A DNA stretch of 64,000 nucleotides from Streptomyces cinnabarinus (GTDB lineage: Bacteria; Actinomycetota; Actinomycetes; Streptomycetales; Streptomycetaceae): NCBI RefSeq assembly GCF_027270315.1, contig NZ_CP114413.1, positions 3,100,001 through 3,164,000 on the forward strand, read 5' to 3'. This document shows positions 36,392 to 44,971 of the stretch, piece after piece. The notes beneath the pieces are model-generated. The model was not told where the DNA came from. It saw nothing but the letters and a program-made list of their open reading frames with translations, and did not search any database. Each line of letters starts with the position of its first letter. Position 1 is the first letter of the stretch. The translations under genes and the position numbers were made by a program.

Positions 36392-36937
36392 TCACTTGCC
36401 CTCGGGCCAGCACTGCGGATCCTGCTTGCACCACAGCGTCTTGGTGACGGTCACCGTGACCGTGGGCCCCGGCTGCTCGGCGCCGCCGCTGGGCGGGGAG
36501 ACCGGTGAGGGCGTGCCCTCGCAGTCGCCGAGCCCGTCGACCTCGAACCACACCTTGTCGCCCACCTTGGCGGTGAGATGTCCGCGCACACACTTGCCGT
36601 CGGTCGCGCGGGTGACGGCACCGTCGACGGTGATGTCCTTGCCGTCCTCGGTCTTACCGGTGCAGTCGACCTCGGCCACCGTCTGCTCGCCCGCGCTCGG
36701 CGTCGACCCGTCGCCCTTGTCGCCGTAGGAGGCGGTGCAGGTGAGCCACTGGACCTCCGCCTTCTGGCGCTCCAGCTCCCGGGTGGCCGTCTGATCGGTG
36801 GTCCACGCGATGGTCGCGGCGCTCATGCCTCCGCCCTCGCACGCGACCGCCCCGCCGACGGCGAGCACGACCAGTCCCGCCGCACCAGCCACTCGTGCCC
36901 CGCGCGGGTGAACCCAAATCCGCCTCAACACCCCCAT
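36392..36937 (-). CDS. Lipoprotein of unknown function
   Basis: A 181-residue lipoprotein. Signal peptide with arginines, an alanine/valine/glycine core and a lipobox GAVAC places the lipidated cysteine near residue 33. The mature domain has six further cysteines (about positions 67, 91, 116, 139, 170 and 176), which could form disulfides, and a proline-threonine-valine spacer before a C-terminal CKQDPQCWPEG. No family is recognised. It is divergent from the membrane protein at 37049, with a 111-base shared promoter region. Confidence 0.75.
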   Translation of the reverse strand: MGVLRRIWVHPRGARVAGAAGLVVLAVGGAVACEGGGMSAATIAWTTDQTATRELERQKAEVQWLTCTASYGDKGDGSTPSAGEQTVAEVDCTGKTEDGKDITVDGAVTRATDGKCVRGHLTAKVGDKVWFEVDGLGDCEGTPSPVSPPSGGAEQPGPTVTVTVTKTLWCKQDPQCWPEGK

Positions 36938-37048
36938 GGAGGGCAGCCTGCCACTGTCCGGCCCGGCGCGGTAGAGCGCATACGGTCACTCAGGACTCCC
37001 GCACGTCACAATCGAGTGCCGCCCAACTGCCGCCGCACCGGAGGACCG

Positions 37049-38671
37049 TTGACACCGCCGCGGATCCGCACGCCCCGCATCCTGCCCGGACCACGTGTCC
37101 CCGACGAGCCCGGACAGAGCGCCGAGCCACCGGCCGAGCCACCGGCCGGACCGCCCGCGCCGCCGCGCAGGCGCCGGGTGCGGATGCTCGTCGACGTGGT
37201 CGACCAGCCGGACGAAGTGGCGTATGTCACCGACCTGTTCGAGGAGCGCGGCTGGGCCGTGCGCCCGGCTCGGGACGAGGAGGCGACCGCCGTCGCCCAC
37301 CGCACCACGCTCGTCGTCGAGGTCCGGCTGCACGGCGCCCGGCTCGGCGCCCTGCGCACGGCCACCATGGAGGTGGAACGGCTCGTCAAGCAGGCCGAGT
37401 TGGGCGCCTGGGTGCGGGACACGGCCCTCGTCGAGCACGAACGCCCGGCCAGGACGACGTACTACGTGCACCGCGCGGGCCCGACCCTGGGCCGGGTGTG
37501 GATCCGGCTGGGCGGGGCGGACGAGCAGCGCGCGGTGACCGTACCGGCGGGGCCGGACTCCCGGCAGGAGGCGGAGGCCGAGCTGGCGGCGCGCGACCTG
37601 GGCGGGCGCCCCTTCGACCCGGCGGCGCACGCGCTGCGGGTGCCGGGCCACTCGGACGCGGACCCGCCGCGCGACGAGAGCCCGCACGAGCGCCGGGTCC
37701 GGCTGGTGTGGCTGGGCGCGTCCGTGGCGGGACTGCTGGCCGCGATCGTCTGCGGGATGTACGTCGCCTGGGCCGAGGGCGCCTGGCAGCTGCTGCCCGC
37801 GCTGCTCAGCACGGCGGGCGCACTGCCGCTGGGCCGGACGGCCAAGGAGACCCGGGCACGGGGTACCGCGGTCCAGTGGGCGGTGGGGATCGCGGGCACC
37901 ACGGCGCTGGCGGCCTTCGGTGCGCTGCTGGGCCAGGACAGCGAGCCCCGGCAGCTGCTGCTCGGGATGCTGCTCGGCGTCTTCGGCCTGTTCACCGGCG
38001 CCGGCGTGGTCCTCGCGGTGCGCCGCACCTTCTTCACCCGGCACGCGGCCTGGCTGGTGCCGCTGTCGGTGCCGGTGCTGTGGTCGATGGTGGGCTGGCT
38101 GGGCGGCCAGATGCACGCCGCGTACCTGGACCGCTTCGACATCCGCGCGGACGCGGTGCCCACCTCGACCCTCGGCAGGTATCTGGCGGCGGCCGAGCCC
38201 ATGGGACTCGCCCTGGGCAGCGCGGTGTTCTTCGTGGCGGTCGTCGGCTGGCTGCGCCACTTCCACCTGGGCCGGGACGGCAGCAACCGGCTCTTCGCCG
38301 TGGTGCTGGCCACCCTGCTCGGGGTGGTCTTCGCGCTGACCGCGATCGGCATCGGCACCCGGAACGCGGCGAGCGCGGCGGGCCGGGCCGCGGAGAACGT
38401 CGGCCGCGAGGGCACCCGCCCGCCGGACTACTTCGGCGTCTACGCCCACTTCGTCTGCGTGACCCCGGTGGACCCGGACAAGCCCCTGGCGGTCGACAAC
38501 GGCCCGGCCCCCACCGACCACCCGGTGGTCTCCTTCGGCACGGCCGCCGACTGGATCTGGCTGTGGGACCCGGAACGCGGCAACGGGCAGAAGCAGCAGG
38601 AGTCCTTCGCGGTCCGCAGAGAGGACGTCCAGCTCCTCCCCGCCACCCACCCAGAGTCCAAGACCTGCTAG
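37049..38671 (+). CDS. Membrane protein of unknown function
   Basis: A 540-residue protein. The N-terminal 40 residues are rich in proline; residues about 45-210 are cytoplasmic and soluble, and about seven membrane helices follow between 220 and 450; the last 80 residues are again hydrophilic. No domain is recognised. The TTG at 37049 with GGAGG four bases upstream is the best start; a GTG at 37016 is possible. Its TAG overlaps the convergent VOC gene's TAG through the palindrome CTAG at 38668-38671. Confidence 0.75.
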   Translation: MTPPRIRTPRILPGPRVPDEPGQSAEPPAEPPAGPPAPPRRRRVRMLVDVVDQPDEVAYVTDLFEERGWAVRPARDEEATAVAHRTTLVVEVRLHGARLGALRTATMEVERLVKQAELGAWVRDTALVEHERPARTTYYVHRAGPTLGRVWIRLGGADEQRAVTVPAGPDSRQEAEAELAARDLGGRPFDPAAHALRVPGHSDADPPRDESPHERRVRLVWLGASVAGLLAAIVCGMYVAWAEGAWQLLPALLSTAGALPLGRTAKETRARGTAVQWAVGIAGTTALAAFGALLGQDSEPRQLLLGMLLGVFGLFTGAGVVLAVRRTFFTRHAAWLVPLSVPVLWSMVGWLGGQMHAAYLDRFDIRADAVPTSTLGRYLAAAEPMGLALGSAVFFVAVVGWLRHFHLGRDGSNRLFAVVLATLLGVVFALTAIGIGTRNAASAAGRAAENVGREGTRPPDYFGVYAHFVCVTPVDPDKPLAVDNGPAPTDHPVVSFGTAADWIWLWDPERGNGQKQQESFAVRREDVQLLPATHPESKTC

Positions 38672-39060
38672 CCGAGGAGCAGTTGCCACTCCTGGAGTTC
38701 CACCAGATTGCCCTCGGGGTCCTTCAGATGGGCGACCCGCATCCGCTCCGTCAGCGATGCCGGGCCGTGCACGATCACCGCCCCGCGTTCGGTGATCCGC
38801 GCGCAGTAGTCGTCCAGGTCGTCCACCCGCAGTACCACCAGCGAGCGGTGCCCGGTGGCCGTGTCGTCCAGCTCACCCAGCCACTCGGCCATCGCCGCCC
38901 GGTCCTGCAACGCGATCCCCGCCGACCCGGTGGCCGGGCTGAGCTTCTCGTACGGCCCCTCGGCCGCCCCCGACTGCGGCTTCAGGCCGAGGACATCGGC
39001 GTAGAAGCGGTAGCAGGCGGCGAAGTCGCTGACCAGCAGCCGGACCTGGGCGAGTTCCAC
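38668..39060 (-). CDS. VOC-family (glyoxalase-like) protein
   Basis: A 130-residue protein of the vicinal oxygen chelate fold with two beta-alpha-beta-beta-beta units (VRLLVSDFAACYRFYADVLG … and LVVLRVDDLDDYCARI …). It ends with the DPEGNLVELQEW signature where the final Glu usually binds metal. Substrate is unknown; this branch includes bleomycin-resistance-like proteins. Start is GTG at 39060 with GGGAG upstream. It lies 15 bases behind rsmE on the same strand. Confidence 0.88.
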   Translation of the reverse strand: MELAQVRLLVSDFAACYRFYADVLGLKPQSGAAEGPYEKLSPATGSAGIALQDRAAMAEWLGELDDTATGHRSLVVLRVDDLDDYCARITERGAVIVHGPASLTERMRVAHLKDPEGNLVELQEWQLLLG

Positions 39061-39075
39061 GGCGGTCTCCCTCGG

Positions 39076-39816
39076 TCAGCCCCAGCGGCCGGTGCGGCCG
39101 AGGAGCAGGGCGGCCGCCGCGGTGCCGGCGGTCGAGGTGCGCAACACGGTGGGCCCGAGCACGTACGGCCGCGCCCCCGCCTCCTCGAACAGCGCCAACT
39201 CCTCGGGGGACACGCCCCCTTCGGGCCCGACCACCAGCACGATCTCCCCGTCCGCGGGCAGTTCGGCGGCGGCCAGCCGCTCGGTTCCGCTCTCATGGAG
39301 CACGGCGGCGAAGTCGGCCTTGGCGAGAAGTGCCGCCACCTGCTTGCTCGTCGCCGCGTCGGCGACCTCGGGGAAGCGGACCCGGCGGGACTGCTTGCCG
39401 GCCTCGCGGGCGGTGGCCCGCCATTTGCCGAGCGCCTTCAGTCCGCGCTCGCCCTTCCACTGCGTGATGCACCGGGACGCCGACCACGGCACGATCGCGT
39501 CGACGCCGACCTCGGTCATCGTCTCGACGGACACCTCACCGCGGTCGCCCTTGGGCAAGGCCTGCACGACGGTGATCCGGGGCCGCGGCTCGGGCTCCTC
39601 AGCGACCGAGTCCACCCGTACAACCAGCTGGTCCTTGCCCTCGGCGGCCAGCACCACGCACTCCGCCCAGCGTCCGGCGCCGTCGGTGAGGACGACCTCC
39701 TCGCCGGAGCGCAGCCGCTTCACGGAGACCGCGTGCCGTCCCTCGGGGCCGTCGAGGACGTACTGCCCACCGGGCCCCGCGTCGAGCCGCTCGACGACGA
39801 ACACCGGGGCCGTCAT
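39076..39816 (-). CDS. rsmE: 16S rRNA m3U1498 methyltransferase
   Basis: A 246-residue SPOUT-class methyltransferase. N-terminal PUA-like domain (1-70), then the knotted SAM-binding domain with VQALPKGDR, ARCITQWK/KWR segment and the knot motif LVVGPEGGVSPEELALFEEAG, and LRTSTAGTAA at the end. Start ATG at 39816 overlaps the nitronate monooxygenase stop by four bases, so the genes are co-expressed. Confidence 0.95.
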   Translation of the reverse strand: MTAPVFVVERLDAGPGGQYVLDGPEGRHAVSVKRLRSGEEVVLTDGAGRWAECVVLAAEGKDQLVVRVDSVAEEPEPRPRITVVQALPKGDRGEVSVETMTEVGVDAIVPWSASRCITQWKGERGLKALGKWRATAREAGKQSRRVRFPEVADAATSKQVAALLAKADFAAVLHESGTERLAAAELPADGEIVLVVGPEGGVSPEELALFEEAGARPYVLGPTVLRTSTAGTAAAALLLGRTGRWG

Positions 39817-40898
39817 CGCACCGCACCGCCTTCCCGACACTCCGACAACGCTGTCCCGGCGGCGGCGAGTTCGGCCGCCAGGACCTCCACCAGCTGACCC
39901 GCGGGCAGCTCCCGGGCCATCCGGTGGCCCTGTCCCGCCCACAGCGCCATGCCCTGCGCGTCGCCCGCCTTGGCGGCCGCCTTGCGCAGCGGCGAGGTGA
40001 GGTGGTGGACCTCCGGGTAGGCGGCGGGCGCGTACGGGCCGTGCTCGCGCATGAACCGGTTGACCAGGCCGCGTGCGGGGCGGCCGGAGAAGGCCCGGGT
40101 CAACTGCGTGCGCACGAACAGGGGGTTGGTCAGCGCCTGCTTGTGGACGGCCTGGGCGCCGGATTCGGGGGTGGCGAGGAACGCGGTGCCGAGCTGGGCG
40201 GCGCTCGCGCCGGCGGCGAGGACGGCGGCGATCTGGCCGCCGCGCATGATGCCGCCGGCGGCGACGATGGGGATGCCCACGGTCTCGCGGACCTGCGCGA
40301 GCAGCGACAGCAGGCCTATCCCCGTCCCATCGGTCTCGGGGTTGTCGCGATGGGTCCCTTGATGCCCTCCCGCCTCCACGCCCTGCACGATCACCGCGTC
40401 GGCACCGGCCCGCTCGACGGCGAGGGCCTCCTCGGCGGTGGTGGCGGTGACCAGGGTGAAGGTTCCGGCGCCGCGCAGTGAGTCGAGCACCTCCCGGCCC
40501 GGGACGCCGAAGTGGAAGGAGACGACCGGGACGGGGTTGTCGAGCAGGACGGCGAGCTTGGCGTCGTAGCCGTCGTCCCGGCCGCTGTCGGGGTCGCCCA
40601 GCTCGGTCTCGTACCACCCGGCCTCACCGGCCAGCTGGTGGGCGTACACGTCCACGGCGGCGGCGTCGGCGTACTCCGGCTGCGGCATGAAGAGGTTCAC
40701 CCCGAAGGGGTGACCGGTGAGCCCGCGCAGCTGCTTGATCTCCTGGTACATGCCATCGGCGGTCTTGTACCCGGCGGCCAGGAAACCCAGCCCCCCGGCC
40801 TCGGACACGGCAGCGGCGAGCGCCGGCACGGACACGCCGCCCGCCATGGGGGCCTGCACGATCGGAAGGGGAAAAAGATCGGTCAGCGCGGAGGACAT
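39813..40898 (-). CDS. Nitronate monooxygenase (NPD-type flavoprotein)
   Basis: A 361-residue FMN-binding TIM-barrel enzyme. The N-terminal PIVQAPMAGGVS, the phosphate-binding IVAAGGIMRGGQIAAVLAAGA and the AVIVQGVEAGGHQGTH loop place it in the 2-nitropropane dioxygenase/nitronate monooxygenase family, which detoxifies nitronates. It is coupled to rsmE. About 75 bases upstream lies a fragment of dnaJ. Confidence 0.9.
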   Translation of the reverse strand: MSSALTDLFPLPIVQAPMAGGVSVPALAAAVSEAGGLGFLAAGYKTADGMYQEIKQLRGLTGHPFGVNLFMPQPEYADAAAVDVYAHQLAGEAGWYETELGDPDSGRDDGYDAKLAVLLDNPVPVVSFHFGVPGREVLDSLRGAGTFTLVTATTAEEALAVERAGADAVIVQGVEAGGHQGTHRDNPETDGTGIGLLSLLAQVRETVGIPIVAAGGIMRGGQIAAVLAAGASAAQLGTAFLATPESGAQAVHKQALTNPLFVRTQLTRAFSGRPARGLVNRFMREHGPYAPAAYPEVHHLTSPLRKAAAKAGDAQGMALWAGQGHRMARELPAGQLVEVLAAELAAAGTALSECREGGAVR

Positions 40899-40976
40899 GA
40901 CGGCATGTTGTCACGTCCTCCGATCAAGTCCGAATCCACCCGTCCGTGTGGCATAGACCAGCGGCAACGCCAGGAC

Positions 40977-41033
40977 TCAGCGCCCGTTGAAAGCGTCCTT
41001 CAACCGCGAGAACAGCCCCTGCTGACCGGGCTG
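40977..41033 (-). pseudogene. Remnant of a second dnaJ allele, last 18 codons
   Basis: This 57-bp stretch repeats the final 18 codons and stop of the dnaJ gene (41089-41145). Two bases differ (a leucine and an alanine codon) and both changes are synonymous. It lies 55 bases behind the intact stop, in the same orientation. Upstream homology ends abruptly. Confidence 0.92.
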
Positions 41034-41044
41034 ACCGTGCTTCC

Positions 41045-41062
41045 CCGGGGGCCGACCCCCGG
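41045..41062. terminator. Hairpin between dnaJ and its remnant
   Basis: CCGGGGG and CCCCCGG form a seven-base-pair stem with a four-base loop, 27 bases behind the dnaJ stop. It is probably the dnaJ terminator. Confidence 0.5.
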
Positions 41063-41088
41063 ACCCCCAGCAGCCCGCCCAGCTCGCG

Positions 41089-42225
41089 TCAGCGCCCGTT
41101 GAACGCGTCCTTCAGCCGCGAGAACAGCCCCTGCTGACCGGGCTGGAACTGCCCCTGAGGGCGCTCCTCGCCGCGCAGCTTGGAGAGCTCGCGCAGGAGG
41201 CGTTCCTGTTCCGGGTCGAGCTTGGTCGGGGTCTGGACCTCGACGTGGACGATCAGGTCGCCCCGCCCGCCGCCGCGCAGATGCGTGACGCCCCGGCCGT
41301 GCAGCGGGATCGACTGGCCGGACTGGGTGCCCGGTCGGATGTCGACCTCCTCCATGCCGTCCAGGGTCTCCAGCGGCACCTTCGTGCCCAGCGACGCCGC
41401 CGTCATCGGGATCGTGACCGTGCAGTGCAGATCGTCCCCGCGCCGCTGGAAGGTCGAGTGCGGCAGCTCGTGGATCTCGACGTAGAGGTCACCGGCCGGA
41501 CCGCCACCGGGCCCGACCTCGCCCTCACCGGCGAGCTGGATCCGCGTGCCGTTGTCCACACCGGCCGGGATCTTGACCGTGAGGGTCCGCCGGGACCGCA
41601 CCCGGCCGTCCCCCGCGCACTCGGGGCACGGCGTCGGAACGACCGTCCCGAAGCCCTGGCACTGCGGACACGGCCGCGAGGTCATGACCTGGCCCAGGAA
41701 GGACCGCGTCACCTGCGACACCTCACCGCGACCGCGGCACATGTCACACGTCTGCGCCGAGGTCCCCGGCGCCGCGCCCTCACCGTTGCAGGTGTTGCAG
41801 ACGACGGCCGTGTCGACCTGGATGTCCTTCGTCGTGCCGAAGGCCGCCTCGTCGAGCTCGATCTCAAGACGGATCATCGCGTCCTGGCCCCGGCGCGTGC
41901 GCGAGCGCGGCCCGCGCTGCGACGCCGTACCGAAGAACGCGTCCATGATGTCCGAGAAGTTCCCGAAGCCGCCCGCGCCGAAGCCGCCGGCCCCGCCGCC
42001 GCCCGCCTGGGACAGCGGGTCGCCGCCGAGGTCGTAGACCTGCTTCTTCTGCGGGTCCGAGAGGACCTCGTAAGCGGCGTTGATCTCCTTGAACCGCTCC
42101 TGGGTCTTCGGGTCCGGATTCACATCCGGGTGCAGCTCACGGGCGAGCCGCCGGAAGGCCTTCTTGATCTCTTCCTGCGACGCGTCGCGACGCACGCCGA
42201 GCACGGCGTAGTAGTCCGTGGCCAC
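41089..42225 (-). CDS. dnaJ: Chaperone DnaJ, HrcA-linked copy
   Basis: A 378-residue Hsp40 co-chaperone for DnaK. J domain (1-70) with the HPD motif in LHPDVN, a glycine-rich stretch (about 75-100), four CxxCxGxG-type zinc repeats (about 138-205: CNTCNGEG, CDMCRGRG, CPQCQGFG, CPECAGDG) and the C-terminal substrate-binding domains. The GTG at 42225 directly abuts the hrcA stop. This is the second DnaJ of Streptomyces, regulated with hrcA by CIRCE. Confidence 0.96.
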   Translation of the reverse strand: MATDYYAVLGVRRDASQEEIKKAFRRLARELHPDVNPDPKTQERFKEINAAYEVLSDPQKKQVYDLGGDPLSQAGGGGAGGFGAGGFGNFSDIMDAFFGTASQRGPRSRTRRGQDAMIRLEIELDEAAFGTTKDIQVDTAVVCNTCNGEGAAPGTSAQTCDMCRGRGEVSQVTRSFLGQVMTSRPCPQCQGFGTVVPTPCPECAGDGRVRSRRTLTVKIPAGVDNGTRIQLAGEGEVGPGGGPAGDLYVEIHELPHSTFQRRGDDLHCTVTIPMTAASLGTKVPLETLDGMEEVDIRPGTQSGQSIPLHGRGVTHLRGGGRGDLIVHVEVQTPTKLDPEQERLLRELSKLRGEERPQGQFQPGQQGLFSRLKDAFNGR

Positions 42226-43242
42226 TTACGACTCCGCCAGGATCTGTCCGACGTAACGTGCCACTGCGCGTACCGCTCCCATCGTTCCCGGGTAATCCAT
42301 GCGGGTCGGTCCGACCACGCCGAGCTTGGCGACTGCCTCGCCGCCCGAACCGTAGCCGACCGACACCACCGAAGTGGAGTTGAGCCCCTCATAGGCGTTC
42401 TCATGACCGATGCGTACGGTCATGCCCGAATCCCCGGCCTCGCCAAGGAGCTTGAGGAGCACGACCTGCTCCTCGAGTGCCTCCAGGACGGGCCGGATCG
42501 TGAGGGGAAAGTCATGTCCGAAGCGGGTCAGATTGGCGGTGCCGCCGATCATCAGCCGCTCCTCGTTCTCCTCGACCAGAGTCTCCAGCAGGGTGGAGAG
42601 AACGGCCGAGACCGTGCCGCGGTCCTCGATGTCGAAGCCCTCGGGGAGGTCCTCGACGAGCATCGGCACATCGGTGAAGCGCCGGCCGGCGACCCGGCTG
42701 TTCAGCCGCGCCCGCAGATCGGCCAGTGACGCCTCGCCGAACGGCGCCGGGCAGTCGACCATCCGCTGCTCGACCCGCCCGGTGTCGGTGATCAGTACGA
42801 GCATCACGCGCGCGGGGGCGAGCGAGAGCAGCTCGACATGGCGCACGGTGGAGCGGGTGAGCGACGGATACTGCACGACGGCGACCTGCCGCGTGAGCTG
42901 GGCGAGCAGCCGTACCGTCCGCGCGACGACATCGTCGAGGTCGACAGCGCCTTCGAGGAAGTTCTGGATGGCGCGCCGCTCGGGCGCGGTCATCGGCTTG
43001 ACGCCTGCCAGCTTGTCGACGAAGAGCCGGTAGCCCTTGTCCGTCGGGATGCGCCCGGCGCTGGTGTGCGGCTGGGCGATGAAGCCCTCGTCCTCCAGGG
43101 CCGCCATGTCGTTGCGGACGGTCGCCGGGGACACGCCGAGGTTGTGCCGCTCGGTCAGCGCCTTCGAGCCCACCGGCTCCTCGGTGCCGACATAGTCCTG
43201 GACGATGGCGCGCAGCACTTGGAGCCTGCGTTCACTCAGCAT
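42226..43242 (-). CDS. hrcA: Heat-shock repressor HrcA
   Basis: A 338-residue repressor with an N-terminal winged helix (VGSKALTERHNLGVSPATVRND) and the central and C-terminal GAF-like dimerisation domains. It binds CIRCE operators and is stabilised by GroEL. A CIRCE element lies 49 bases upstream of the ATG, so it controls its own operon with dnaJ. Confidence 0.96.
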   Translation of the reverse strand: MLSERRLQVLRAIVQDYVGTEEPVGSKALTERHNLGVSPATVRNDMAALEDEGFIAQPHTSAGRIPTDKGYRLFVDKLAGVKPMTAPERRAIQNFLEGAVDLDDVVARTVRLLAQLTRQVAVVQYPSLTRSTVRHVELLSLAPARVMLVLITDTGRVEQRMVDCPAPFGEASLADLRARLNSRVAGRRFTDVPMLVEDLPEGFDIEDRGTVSAVLSTLLETLVEENEERLMIGGTANLTRFGHDFPLTIRPVLEALEEQVVLLKLLGEAGDSGMTVRIGHENAYEGLNSTSVVSVGYGSGGEAVAKLGVVGPTRMDYPGTMGAVRAVARYVGQILAES

Positions 43243-43290
43243 CCGCGCGCACCTCCAGAAGTCGTCCCCCAGTCCCCCGGGGCGTCTCGC

Positions 43291-43317
43291 CTGGCACTCT
43301 GTCCGTGCGAGTGCCAG
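43291..43317. promoter_or_regulatory. CIRCE operator of hrcA-dnaJ
   Basis: CTGGCACTC and GAGTGCCAG, perfectly inverted nine-base arms with the canonical nine-base spacer. It is the HrcA binding site, differing from the classic TTAGCACTC arms only in their outer two or three bases. Confidence 0.95.
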
Positions 43318-43390
43318 CTGTAACCAGCCCAGTGTACGGCGGTGGGGTACGCCCCGGGCAAGGCCGGTTCTGTGACGTTAGCGTCGCTGT

Positions 43391-44116
43391 ATGACGGTGA
43401 CTTGGGAAGAGCTCGGGTGGGAGCGGCTCGCGGCGGGGGTGGGCCGCCGCCGGCTGCCGGGCTGGGACTGTACGGCCGGTCTGGTCCTCGGAGAGGGTAC
43501 GGCGCTGTTGGTCGACGCGGGGTCGAGCCCGGCCGAAGGGGCCCGGCTGCGGCTCTCGGCCGAGGCACTGACCGGTCACGATGTGACCCATCTCGCGCTG
43601 ACCCACCCACACTTCGACCATGTCCTCGGCGCCTCGGCGTTCCCGGGGGCGGAGGTCTACGGCGCCGTCGGCATCGATGGGCTGTACGGGCCGCACGGCC
43701 GGGCGGAGCTGCGCGCGGACGCGGTGCGCAACGGCCTGGACGCGCGCGTGGCGGACGAGGCGGTGGAACTCTTGGTCCCACCCCGGCATCACGTCTCCGG
43801 CGAGTGGACGCTGGACCTGGGCCCCGGCCGCCAGGTCCTGCTGGCGAACGTCGGCCCCGGCCATACAGCCCACGACCTGGTGGTTCTGGTCCCCGGCACC
43901 CCGGAGGTCGTCTTCTGCGGGGATCTGGTGGAGGAGTCGGGCGAGCCCCAGGCGGGCCCGGACGCCGTACCGTCCCGCTGGCCGGCCGCCCTGGATCGCC
44001 TGCTCGCCCTGGGCGGCGAGGACGCGCTGTACGTGCCCGGTCACGGAGCGGTGGTGGACGCGGCGTTCGTACGACGCCAGCGGGACACCCTGGCGGCCCG
44101 TTTCGGCGTGTCGTAG
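43391..44116 (+). CDS. Metallo-beta-lactamase-fold hydrolase
   Basis: A 241-residue cytoplasmic protein with the MBL zinc motif HPHFDH (His72, His74, Asp76, His77), a later GHTAHD (His near 159) and CGDLVEE, all the ligands of a di-zinc site. Substrate is unknown; length and motifs fit the glyoxalase II/quinolone-response-like group. It is divergent from hrcA and followed after 34 bases by the DUF3097 gene. Confidence 0.88.
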   Translation: MTVTWEELGWERLAAGVGRRRLPGWDCTAGLVLGEGTALLVDAGSSPAEGARLRLSAEALTGHDVTHLALTHPHFDHVLGASAFPGAEVYGAVGIDGLYGPHGRAELRADAVRNGLDARVADEAVELLVPPRHHVSGEWTLDLGPGRQVLLANVGPGHTAHDLVVLVPGTPEVVFCGDLVEESGEPQAGPDAVPSRWPAALDRLLALGGEDALYVPGHGAVVDAAFVRRQRDTLAARFGVS

Positions 44117-44150
44117 TCCCCGGGGTTCCGCTTCTCCTATCGTCATCCGA

Positions 44151-44963
44151 ATGCGCCAGTACTCCGCCGACCTGACCCCTCCCTGGAAGAAGCCCCAGCC
44201 CGTCCCGGAGGTCCCGGCCGACCCCGGCCTGGTGGTGGAGGAGCCCGGCACCGGCTTCTGCGGAGCGGTGATCCGCTGCGAGGCGGGCACGGTGACGCTG
44301 GAGGACCGCTTCGGCAAGCACCGGGTGTTCCCGCTGGAGCCCCGGGGCTTCCTGCTGGAGGGCCGAGTGGTGACGCTGGTGAGGCCGGCGTCGGCGCCGG
44401 GGCGTCCCGCCCGTACGGCCTCAGGTTCAGTCGCCGTCCCCGGCGCACGCGCGCGCGTGGCCCGCGCCGGCCGCATCTACGTCGAGGGCCGCCACGACGC
44501 GGAACTGGTCGAGAAGGTCTGGGGCGACGACCTGCGCATCGAGGGCGTGGTGGTGGAGTACCTGGAGGGCGTGGACGACCTCCCCGCGATCGTCTCCGAC
44601 TTCGCCCCCGGACCGGACGCCCGCCTGGGCATCCTGGTGGACCACCTGGTACCCGGCACCAAGGAATGGCGCATCGCGGAGTCGGTCACGAGCGAACACG
44701 CCCTCGTCGTCGGCCACCCGTACATCGACATCTGGGAGGCGGTGAAACCGTCCTCGCTGGGCATCGCGGGTTGGCCGAAAGTCCCCCACGGACAGGACTG
44801 GAAGACGGGCGTCTGCCGGGCCCTGGGCTGGCCGTCGGAGAACACGGGCGCCGTGTGGCAGGCGATCCTGAAGCGGGTCGGGTCCTACAAGGACCTGGAG
44901 CCGGAGTTGCTGGGGAGAGTGGAGGAGCTGATCGACTTCGTCACCGTCGGCGGCGAGGTCTGA
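44151..44963 (+). CDS. DUF3097 family protein with a Toprim-like signature
   Basis: A 270-residue actinobacterial protein. Residues about 5-85 resemble a small beta-barrel. From about 100 on, IYVEGRHDAELVEKVWGDDL followed by a LGILVDHLVPGTKE segment looks like the Toprim fold's motif of a conserved Glu then an acidic Asp pair position. The C-terminal part contains GWPKVPHGQDWKTGVCRALGW. Nucleic-acid metabolism is thus likely but unproven. It converges with hemW, 8 bases apart. Confidence 0.8.
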   Translation: MRQYSADLTPPWKKPQPVPEVPADPGLVVEEPGTGFCGAVIRCEAGTVTLEDRFGKHRVFPLEPRGFLLEGRVVTLVRPASAPGRPARTASGSVAVPGARARVARAGRIYVEGRHDAELVEKVWGDDLRIEGVVVEYLEGVDDLPAIVSDFAPGPDARLGILVDHLVPGTKEWRIAESVTSEHALVVGHPYIDIWEAVKPSSLGIAGWPKVPHGQDWKTGVCRALGWPSENTGAVWQAILKRVGSYKDLEPELLGRVEELIDFVTVGGEV

Positions 44964-44971
44964 GGCCCCGG

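Noticed and set aside
36578..37048. Extended N-terminus of the membrane protein at 37049
   Set aside because: The extension is antisense to the lipoprotein gene and has no ribosome site, whereas GGAGG precedes the TTG at 37049.
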